NCBI RefSeq assembly: GCF_001428605.1
Contig: NZ_LMID01000010.1
Span: 227,195-291,194 of the forward strand
DNA: 64,000 nt
DNA from: Sphingomonas sp. Root720
GTDB taxonomy: Bacteria; Pseudomonadota; Alphaproteobacteria; Sphingomonadales; Sphingomonadaceae
Direction: 5' to 3'
Part shown: piece by piece, positions 37,669 to 44,441 of the stretch
How the letters are laid out: each line of letters opens with the position of its first letter
Numbering within the stretch: position 1 is the first letter of the stretch
Position numbers and translations under genes: made by a program
The notes under the pieces: model-generated
The model's input: the letters and a program-made list of their open reading frames with translations, nothing else
Database searches by the model: none
Told to the model about the DNA's origin: nothing

Positions 37669-37685
37669 GCTCAGCAAGGAATAGG
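37654..37685 (+). repeat. 16-bp tandem duplication at the ecfG stop
   Basis: CTCAGCAAGGAATAGG occurs twice in direct succession (37654-37669 and 37670-37685). The first copy carries the last codons and stop of ecfG, and the second repeats them beyond the stop. It looks like a recent slippage duplication with no coding effect. Confidence 0.9.
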
Positions 37686-37693
37686 AAATCGGG

Positions 37694-37711
37694 GGCGGCC
37701 TGTAGGCCGCC
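37694..37711. terminator. hairpin terminator after ecfG
   Basis: GGCGGCC, loop TGTA, GGCCGCC, then TCTTT, 26 bp after the ecfG stop. Also placed to end the leftward nepR-like transcript. Confidence 0.65.
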
Positions 37712-37780
37712 TCTTTCCATGAACGCCGTTTTGGGGCCGTCGCGGTCGCCGGACGCATCCCAAAGCTGTCCGCTCCCGTT

Positions 37781-37969
37781 TTACTTGGCGTCGAGCTTCG
37801 ACAGTAGACCCATCATTTCATCGGGCAGACCGTAGCTGTCAGGACCATAAGCGAGCCGCAGGGCGTTGCCGATGCCTTCATAGCGCTGCGGCGCCTGAAC
37901 CGTCCGCGAGGGACGCAACCGCGCCTGCGAGGTCATATGCGAGGGCGTCCGCTTTTCCATGACTAACAT
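37781..37969 (-). CDS. second NepR-like anti-sigma factor
   Basis: 62 aa. The last 35 residues (YEGIGNALRLAYG then LPDEMMGLLSKLD) follow the NepR core pattern G-aLR-aY...lPdem..LLskLD seen in nepR at 35593-35802. It should bind EcfG or PhyR. The N-terminus is basic and variable. The ATG at 37969 has in-frame alternatives at 37960 and 37936. It converges on ecfG and is divergent from glnE. A possible EcfG-like promoter (GGAAA-N16-CGTT, minus strand, 37970-37994) overlaps the first start and would favour the later ones. Confidence 0.75.
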   Translation of the reverse strand: MLVMEKRTPSHMTSQARLRPSRTVQAPQRYEGIGNALRLAYGPDSYGLPDEMMGLLSKLDAK

Positions 37970-38035
37970 AACGCAATAGACTCGGCATGTTTCCCAATGT
38001 TGCGCTCCCGTTCAAATTGCCTATGCGATGAAGCA

Positions 38036-40726
38036 ATGGTCACGCACGTCGATAAGCATATTTTTTCCAATGCGTTGGAAAGGATAAGGGAATTTTCGCC
38101 TTTCCTGTCGGGTCTCTCCGGCCGTTTTCCCGCCATCGTGGCGGCTGTACGGGACGAAGGGCTGGACCGCGCGATCCGCGACGGGCTCGCCGCCGAGCAA
38201 TCCGACGATATCGGCAAGATGCTGCGCCGACAGCGGCAGATAGTGTCGCTGGCCACGGCCTTGGCCGATCTGACGGGCATCGCGACGTTGGAAGAGGTTG
38301 TCGCGCATCTGTCGGCGTTCGCCGATCACGCGCTCGATACCGCGGTCCGCGCCGCCATAGTCGAGCGCACGCCTGACGCCGCACCGCGCGGTTTCGCGGC
38401 TCTGGCGCTGGGCAAGCATGGTAGCCGGGAGCTCAACTATTCGTCCGACATAGACCCGATTCTGATCTTCGATCCCGCGACCCTGCCGCATCGACCGCGT
38501 GAGGAACCAGTCGAGGCCGCGGTCCGCATCGCCCGGCGGGTCGTCGAGCTGCTGCAGTCGCGCGACGAGCATGGCTATGTTTTCCGGGTCGACCTGCGGC
38601 TACGTCCCTCCCCGGAGGTTTCGCCGCTCGCCCTGCCCATCGATGCCGCGCTCAGCTATTATGAATCGGCGGCGCTGCCCTGGGAGCGGGCCGCCTTCAT
38701 CCGCGCTCGCGCGGCCGCCGGCGACACGGCACTGGGGCAGGATTTCCTCGACGCAATCCGGCCGTTCGTCTGGCGCCGCTCGGTCGATTTCGGCGCCGTG
38801 CGCGAGATCAGACAGATTTCCCGCCGCATCCGCGACCATTATTCGCAGGGACAGGTGCTCGGGCCCGGCTACGACCTGAAGCGCGGCCGCGGCGGCATCC
38901 GCGAGGTCGAGTTCTTCACCCAGATCCACCAGCTGATCCATGGTGGACGGGAGCCGCAGCTGCGCGCGCCCGCGACGCTCGACGCGCTGCGCGCTCTCAG
39001 CGAGGCGGGGCGGATCGAACCGGCGGTCGCCGCCGATCTGGCCGAAGCCTACCGGCTCTACCGCACCGTAGAGCATCGGCTGCAGATGGTCGACGATCAG
39101 CAGACCCATCGGCTACCGAAGCAGATCGAGGCGCTCGACAATGTCGCGCGGCTGCACGGCCTCGACGATGGCCGGGCGCTGGTCGAGCTGCTGCGCCCAC
39201 ATGTCGACCGGGTCGGGTCGGTCTATGATGGCCTCGACAATGACGGCGAGGCGCGGCTTCCGGTCCAGCCCGACCAGCTCGAAACCGCATTGCAGCAGGC
39301 GGGCTTCGCCGATCCCCGCGCCGCCCGGTTGCGGATCGAGGTGATGCGCGACGGCAAGAGCCGCTCGCTAAGGACCCCGGTGGCGCAGGAAGCGCTCGAA
39401 GCGATGCTGCCGACCCTGATCGCGGCGCTGGGCAAGGCACCCGAACCACAGGACGCACTCAACCGCTTCGAGGACCTCGTCGCCGGCTTGCCCAGCGCGA
39501 TCAATCTGTTCCGCCTGCTCCAGGCCCGCCCCGCCCTCGCCCGCGCCCTTATCGACGTGCTGAGCCACGCGCCGACGCTGTCCCAGGCGCTGGGCCGGCG
39601 TCCCGCCCTGCTCGACGGACTGATCGACGCGACCGCACTGGCGGCGCCGCCCGCCCAGGAGGAGCTGATCGTCGAGTTCCGCGATGGCGAGCGCAGCGAC
39701 AGTTACGAACAACTGCTCGACAGCGTCCGCCAGCGCGTCGGCGAACGGCGATTCGCCCTCGGTGTCCAACTGATCGAGGCAGTGTCAGATCCGCTCGACG
39801 TCGCACAAGGCTATGCGCGGGTGGCCGAAGCGGCTCTCGCCGTGCTCACCGACGCGACCGTCGCCGAGTTCGAGGAGAATCACGGCAGGGTACCGGGCGG
39901 GGAACTGCTGATCGTGGCGCTGGGCCGGCTGGGCGGCGGTGCGCTGACCCATGCTTCCGACCTCGACATCGTCTATCTGTTCAGCGGCGGCTTCATGGCC
40001 GAATCGGACGGCCCCAGGCCGCTGGGCGCCACCACCTATTTCAACCGGCTGGCGCAGCGCGTGTCAGCCGCCATGTCGGTACCGACCGCGGCGGGCCCGC
40101 TCTACGAGGTCGACACGCGGCTGCGGCCGTCGGGCACCCAGGGGCCGCTGGCCGTGTCGGTCGAAGGTTTCGCCCAATATCAGCGCGAGAGCGCCTGGAC
40201 CTGGGAGCATATGGCGCTGACCCGCGCGCGGACGATCTTCGGATCGCCACCCGCCCGCGCCGAGGTCGACGCGATCATCGCCGAGGCGCTCGGCCGCGAG
40301 CGCGATCCGACCGTATTGCTGGCCGACGTGGTCAAGATGCGGAGCGAAGTCGCCCGCCACAAGCCGCCGTCCAGTCCCTTCGACGTCAAGCTTATCGACG
40401 GCGGCCTGGTCGACGCGGAGTTCACGGTGCACCTGCTCCAGCTGCGCCATCGCGTCGGTTTCGATCCGCGGCTGCGCACCGCGATGCGTCTACTCGTCGA
40501 CCAGGGGCTGCTCGATCCGGCACTGATCCCCGCGCATGAGCTGCTGACCCGGATGCTCGTCACCCTGCGGCTGGTCTCCCCCGCATCGACCGCGCCGCCG
40601 GAGGCGTCGCGGGCGCTGGTCGCACGTACCTGCGGACAGGAGGATTGGCCGTCCCTGGTTAAGGCCTATGAAACCGCACGCGGACTGATCGGCGGCGAGT
40701 GGAGAAGGGTGTCGTCCGCGGGCTGA
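38036..40726 (+). CDS. glnE: bifunctional glutamine synthetase adenylyltransferase/deadenylase GlnE
   Basis: 896 aa from ATG 38036 (ATG 37997 also in frame). It controls glutamine synthetase by adding or removing AMP. The N-terminal nucleotidyltransferase domain (deadenylase) has SSDIDPI with D138 and D140; the C-terminal one (adenylylase) has ASDLDIVY with D642 and D644, joined by a helical linker. Both domains and the GlnD-PII-UTase-like helices are complete. It is followed 228 bp later by a shorter paralogue on the same strand. Confidence 0.93.
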   Translation: MVTHVDKHIFSNALERIREFSPFLSGLSGRFPAIVAAVRDEGLDRAIRDGLAAEQSDDIGKMLRRQRQIVSLATALADLTGIATLEEVVAHLSAFADHALDTAVRAAIVERTPDAAPRGFAALALGKHGSRELNYSSDIDPILIFDPATLPHRPREEPVEAAVRIARRVVELLQSRDEHGYVFRVDLRLRPSPEVSPLALPIDAALSYYESAALPWERAAFIRARAAAGDTALGQDFLDAIRPFVWRRSVDFGAVREIRQISRRIRDHYSQGQVLGPGYDLKRGRGGIREVEFFTQIHQLIHGGREPQLRAPATLDALRALSEAGRIEPAVAADLAEAYRLYRTVEHRLQMVDDQQTHRLPKQIEALDNVARLHGLDDGRALVELLRPHVDRVGSVYDGLDNDGEARLPVQPDQLETALQQAGFADPRAARLRIEVMRDGKSRSLRTPVAQEALEAMLPTLIAALGKAPEPQDALNRFEDLVAGLPSAINLFRLLQARPALARALIDVLSHAPTLSQALGRRPALLDGLIDATALAAPPAQEELIVEFRDGERSDSYEQLLDSVRQRVGERRFALGVQLIEAVSDPLDVAQGYARVAEAALAVLTDATVAEFEENHGRVPGGELLIVALGRLGGGALTHASDLDIVYLFSGGFMAESDGPRPLGATTYFNRLAQRVSAAMSVPTAAGPLYEVDTRLRPSGTQGPLAVSVEGFAQYQRESAWTWEHMALTRARTIFGSPPARAEVDAIIAEALGRERDPTVLLADVVKMRSEVARHKPPSSPFDVKLIDGGLVDAEFTVHLLQLRHRVGFDPRLRTAMRLLVDQGLLDPALIPAHELLTRMLVTLRLVSPASTAPPEASRALVARTCGQEDWPSLVKAYETARGLIGGEWRRVSSAG

Positions 40727-40886
40727 TTGAAAAATCGCCTGTAAACAGGGGATCGTTGCGTCCCCGGCATCGAAATTCGGGACAATATGGTACCCGGATT
40801 TTAACCAGTCTCACGCACCCGAGCTTAAAGACTCGCTGCTATTCCCAACATCATTGAAGTGTGTGTTGCGTAGCGTGAGAAAATCG

Positions 40887-40958
40887 ATGGTCGTATTCAT
40901 CGACGGGCGCCCCTGCGTATCGGGGCGCCCCCTTTTCCTCGACCGGGTGCGGTCATGA
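40887..40958 (+). CDS. possible 23-codon leader peptide before the half-length glnE paralogue
   Basis: ATG 40887 to TGA 40958 encodes MVVFIDGRPC plus 13 more residues. The TGA overlaps the ATG of the downstream gene (ATGA), as in translationally coupled pairs. A strong terminator-like hairpin (40905-40930) lies inside the frame, so translation of the leader would disturb its folding, as in attenuation. No convincing ribosome binding site is seen, and there is no codon bias to prove translation. Confidence 0.35.
   Translation: MVVFIDGRPCVSGRPLFLDRVRS
40905..40936 (+). terminator. intrinsic terminator or attenuator upstream of the half-length glnE paralogue
   Basis: GGGCGCCCC, loop TGCGTATC, GGGGCGCCC, then CCTTTTCC: nine perfect GC pairs with a short U-run. 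It ends only 19 bp before the ATG at 40955. It could terminate glnE transcripts, but its position implies that the paralogue is reached only by read-through or anti-termination. Confidence 0.7.
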
Positions 40959-42880
40959 GGCACGAACCCACCATCCGGGTATCGGCCCCCCATGTCGCCG
41001 AACCCGCCGCCGACCGCGGCCCCGGTTCGGCCCAGTTGCTCGCCGAACTGGAGCGCCGCTGTCTCGGCCTGAGAACCCAGCCGGGCGCCGGGCGGATCGA
41101 TGCCCTGTTCGCAAGACTCGACGCGTTCGCGGTCCAGGCCGCCGACCTGATCGCCAAGCTGGCCGATCCCGCCGCCTTGTCGCCGTCGGCCCGCCGGTGC
41201 TTCGAGCGCGCGCATGCCGATCTCGGCGAGGCGTTCGGCGACGTCGAACGGCTGCTGACGCTCCCCACGAGGCTCGGCATCCCGACCGCCTGCTTCAGCG
41301 AGGACATGCTGGCCGCGACCGCGATGATAGCGATGCTGGCCCCGGTCCGCGCCGATGCCGATCGCCTGCACGAGACCCTGTCGCGCGAGATGCGCGCGCT
41401 GCTCCATCCCGACACGGACGATGCGCTCGAGGCCCGGCTGGTCGATTCGGGCTTCGCCGACCCGCTGCGCGCCGCGCGCCGAATGCGCGGCTGGCAACAG
41501 GAGACGTCGACCGATCGGGCCGAAAGCGATGCGCTCGACGCACTGCTGCCCGCCATGATCGACGCGCTCGAACGCTATCAGGACCCCGATACCGCCCTGG
41601 CCGCCTTCGACGAGATCGTCGGCCGCCTGCCCGCCGACATCGCCCTGTTCGCGCCGCTCCGGGCCAGGCCCGCGCTGTTGCGGTCGCTGCTCGGACTGCT
41701 CGGCCATGCGCCGGATCTGGCGCGTCACCTGATCGCCCAGCCCGCGCTGATCCGCCGGCTGATCGATGGCAGCGCATTCATACCGCTGTCCCCGCCTGCC
41801 GATCTCGACACCGAGTTCGGCCATTTGATCGGCGCCGACGACCGGCAGGCGGGCCATCTGCGCATCGCCCAGGCAATCGACGCCCACCGCTTCGGCCTCG
41901 GCCTGCGGCTGATCGAGCGGAAGGCCGATCCGCTCGATATCGCCGCAGCGCACGGCTATCTCGCCGAAGCGGGCCTGCGGACCATGGCCGACGACGCGCT
42001 CTCGCGCATGCGCGAGAAACACGGCGTCGTGCCGGGGTCGGAACTGGTCGTTCTCGCGCTGGGCCGCTTTGGCGGCGGCGCGCTGACCGGCCGGTCCGAC
42101 CTCGATATCGTCTACCTGTTCACCGGCAATCACCGCGTGCAGAGCGACGGCCACAAGCCACTCGACGCCAATGAATATTATTGCCGGGTCGCGCAACAGA
42201 TCACCAACGCGATGGCGACCGTGACGACCATGGGGCCCCTGTACGAGATCGACACGCGGCTGCGCCCTTGGGGCGCGAAGGGGCTGCTCGCCTGTTCGGT
42301 CGAGAGTTTCGAGCGCTATCATTTCGAAAGCGCCTGGACCTGGGAGCATATGGCGCTGACCCGCGCGCGGCCGGTCTACGGATCGGATGCCGCACGCAAG
42401 GCGGTCAAGGCGATCGTCGGGCGCCGCCTGCGCCAGCCACGCGACGGCAACGGCTTGCTGCTCGATGCCGTCAAGATGCGGCGCGACATCGCCCGCCACA
42501 AGCCGCCGCAGGGGCCGTTCGACGTCAAGCTGGTACGCGGCGGGCTGGTCGACCTCGAGTTCGCCGTCCATGTGAACCAGCTCGGCCGCCATGTCGGCAT
42601 CCATCCCCACCTGCGCACCGCGATCCGCGCCCAGGTCAAGGCCGGGCTGCTCGATCCGGCCGTGGCCGGCGCGCATGAGACGCTGACGCGGCTGCTGGTG
42701 GTGCTGCGCCTGCTGTCGCCGCACGGCCGGGAGCCCGCGCCCCAGCAGCGGTCGACGATTGCCCGCGCCTGCGGCTACGACCATTGGGAGCGGCTCGAGG
42801 CCGATTATGGCGCCGCCCGCGTCATCGTCCAGGAAAGCTGGCAGGCCACGGTCGCGCGGGCGATGACCGGGGGCGGTTGA
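40955..42880 (+). CDS. half-length GlnE paralogue: C-terminal adenylyltransferase domain only
   Basis: 641 aa. Residues ~150-641 align with residues ~450-896 of the neighbouring GlnE, covering the helical linker and the C-terminal nucleotidyltransferase domain with intact SDLDIVY (D382, D384), DTRLRPWG and WTWEHMALTRAR. The N-terminal deadenylase domain is absent, replaced by about 150 residues of unrelated helical sequence without GSRE or DID motifs. The frame is intact over its whole length, so it is not a decayed pseudogene. It should adenylylate a target, glutamine synthetase or another protein, without being able to reverse it. Tandem duplication with loss of one domain is the likely origin. 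Confidence 0.82.
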   Translation: MRHEPTIRVSAPHVAEPAADRGPGSAQLLAELERRCLGLRTQPGAGRIDALFARLDAFAVQAADLIAKLADPAALSPSARRCFERAHADLGEAFGDVERLLTLPTRLGIPTACFSEDMLAATAMIAMLAPVRADADRLHETLSREMRALLHPDTDDALEARLVDSGFADPLRAARRMRGWQQETSTDRAESDALDALLPAMIDALERYQDPDTALAAFDEIVGRLPADIALFAPLRARPALLRSLLGLLGHAPDLARHLIAQPALIRRLIDGSAFIPLSPPADLDTEFGHLIGADDRQAGHLRIAQAIDAHRFGLGLRLIERKADPLDIAAAHGYLAEAGLRTMADDALSRMREKHGVVPGSELVVLALGRFGGGALTGRSDLDIVYLFTGNHRVQSDGHKPLDANEYYCRVAQQITNAMATVTTMGPLYEIDTRLRPWGAKGLLACSVESFERYHFESAWTWEHMALTRARPVYGSDAARKAVKAIVGRRLRQPRDGNGLLLDAVKMRRDIARHKPPQGPFDVKLVRGGLVDLEFAVHVNQLGRHVGIHPHLRTAIRAQVKAGLLDPAVAGAHETLTRLLVVLRLLSPHGREPAPQQRSTIARACGYDHWERLEADYGAARVIVQESWQATVARAMTGGG

Positions 42881-42929
42881 AGTCGGCCTTCGCATCGGCT
42901 TAAGGGTCGCGTGACGAAGGAGACATGAG

Positions 42930-43391
42930 ATGCTCAACGAAGGCGACAAGGCCCCGAACGTGACGCTCGACCTGCCCGACGGCAGCAAGACGAGCGTCGC
43001 CGAAGAGGCTGGCAAGATCCTCGTCCTCTATTTCTACCCTAAGGACGACACGCCAGGCTGTACGACCGAGGCACAGGGCTTCTCCGCGCTGGCCGAGGAT
43101 TTCGCCCGCGCCGGCGCCACGATCATCGGCATATCCAAGGATACGCCGGCGAAGCACCAGAAGTTCATCGACAAATATGGGCTGGAGCTGCGCCTCGCCT
43201 CCGACGTCGATGGCAGCGTATGCGAAGCCTATGGGACGTGGATCGAAAAGACGCTCTACGGCCGCAACTATATGGGCATCGACCGGGCGACCTTCCTGAT
43301 CGGCAAGGACGGTGCCATCGCCCGCATCTGGCGCAAGGTGAAGGTCAAGGGGCATGCCGAGGCGGTGCTGGCCGCCGCACAGGCGCTATAG
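42930..43391 (+). CDS. bcp: thioredoxin-dependent peroxiredoxin (BCP/PrxQ family)
   Basis: 153 aa. Reduces peroxides in the cytoplasm. The peroxidatic cysteine is C44 in DTPGCTTEA. The usual PrxQ resolving cysteine five residues later is a glutamine (Q49); the only other cysteine is C98, so it may work as a 1-Cys or atypical enzyme. Start at ATG 42930 after GGAGA. The last 6 bp overlap the stop of the convergent PepSY gene. Confidence 0.9.
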   Translation: MLNEGDKAPNVTLDLPDGSKTSVAEEAGKILVLYFYPKDDTPGCTTEAQGFSALAEDFARAGATIIGISKDTPAKHQKFIDKYGLELRLASDVDGSVCEAYGTWIEKTLYGRNYMGIDRATFLIGKDGAIARIWRKVKVKGHAEAVLAAAQAL

Positions 43392-44441
43392 CCGCCGCTT
43401 CGGCCGCCGGAACCAGAAGCTCCACACCGCGAGGCTGCCGAGCAGCGCGAGCGCCAGGCCTGACAGGGTCATCACGATCCTCCAGCCCAGGCCGCCCACC
43501 TTGGCCGCGTGTAGCGGATAGAGCATGTTGTAACCCCGGACCTGCCGGCCGAAGCTGCGCGCATCGCGCGCCGCGACCAGCCGCCCGCTGTCGGCCGCGA
43601 ACCACAGCATCGTCCGCCCGTTGGGCAGCCATTCCTCGGGCTGGCGCATACGGATCGCGATAAGCCCGCTGTCCTTGCGCGGCAGGGCGAGCAGGCGGAT
43701 TTCGGCATCGGGGAAACGGGCATGAGCACCCCGAACGATCGCGGCCCAGTCGACCTTGTCCGACAGGGGCACGCGGAGCGGCTTCGGCGCTTCGAGGCTC
43801 TTCTCGACCGCAGCCGACGTGCCGGGACCGAACGCCGCTCCCGCGACCGGGCGGAAGATCATTACCGTCCCGGTGTAGAGCGAGAGCAGCAGCAGCGGCG
43901 CGACGACGATGCCGAGATCGCGATGATGGCGCACGATCCCCGGCCGGGTGAGCCGGCGCGGCCACAGCCGGAACTCGAAGGTCCTGCGCATCCGCCACCA
44001 CAGGACCACCCCCGACATGACGAAGAACAGCCCGCACAGCCCGGCGATGCCGATCACCACTTCACCGATGTCACCCGCGAAGAGGTGATGGTGGAGATCG
44101 AACAGCCAAAGTTCGGGCCGCTCCCACTGGCTGTCCCAGCGGCGGACGATCGCACCCGCCTGGTCGGCATAGGCGCCCGCGCCTTCGGTATAGGACAAGC
44201 GCAGCAGGCCGAAGCCGTCGCTGGCATAGAGGATGCTCTGCGGTCGGACGGCGGGATCGGCCATCAGTCGCGCGGTCGCGACCGCGAGCGCGGCCGGATC
44301 GGCGACCCGCGCGTCGGCCGCATGGGGCAGCGCGATCCAGGCATCGCGATGGACCAGGATCGCGCCGGTGAGCCCGAGCAGGGCGAGCACCAACCCGATC
44401 AGGCCGCCCGTCCAGCGGTGCAGCGTGTCGAGCAGTTTCAG
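43386..44441 (-). CDS. PepSY-domain inner-membrane protein, probably iron uptake associated
   Basis: About 350 aa, PepSY-associated membrane type with four spans: the first near LVLALLGLTGAILVH, one after DIGEVVIGIAGLCG, one in LGIVVAPLLLLSLYTG and the last before WFRRPKRRL. Such proteins are usually paired with TonB-dependent siderophore receptors and act in ferric reduction. The first standard start codon in frame is TTG 44393, but that removes the conserved LLDTLHRWTGGLIG leader of the first span. Reading from a CTG at 44441, which overlaps the receptor stop as CTGA, restores it, so I use that start as tentative. Confidence 0.7.
   Translation of the reverse strand: MKLLDTLHRWTGGLIGLVLALLGLTGAILVHRDAWIALPHAADARVADPAALAVATARLMADPAVRPQSILYASDGFGLLRLSYTEGAGAYADQAGAIVRRWDSQWERPELWLFDLHHHLFAGDIGEVVIGIAGLCGLFFVMSGVVLWWRMRRTFEFRLWPRRLTRPGIVRHHRDLGIVVAPLLLLSLYTGTVMIFRPVAGAAFGPGTSAAVEKSLEAPKPLRVPLSDKVDWAAIVRGAHARFPDAEIRLLALPRKDSGLIAIRMRQPEEWLPNGRTMLWFAADSGRLVAARDARSFGRQVRGYNMLYPLHAAKVGGLGWRIVMTLSGLALALLGSLAVWSFWFRRPKRRL

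Noticed and set aside
40811-43015. 734-codon open frame on the minus strand antisense to the half-length glnE paralogue
   Set aside because: Long antisense frames are expected in high-GC DNA with strong third-position bias. The product is rich in Gly, Arg, Asp and Gln with no recognisable motif, whereas the plus strand encodes a clear GlnE domain.
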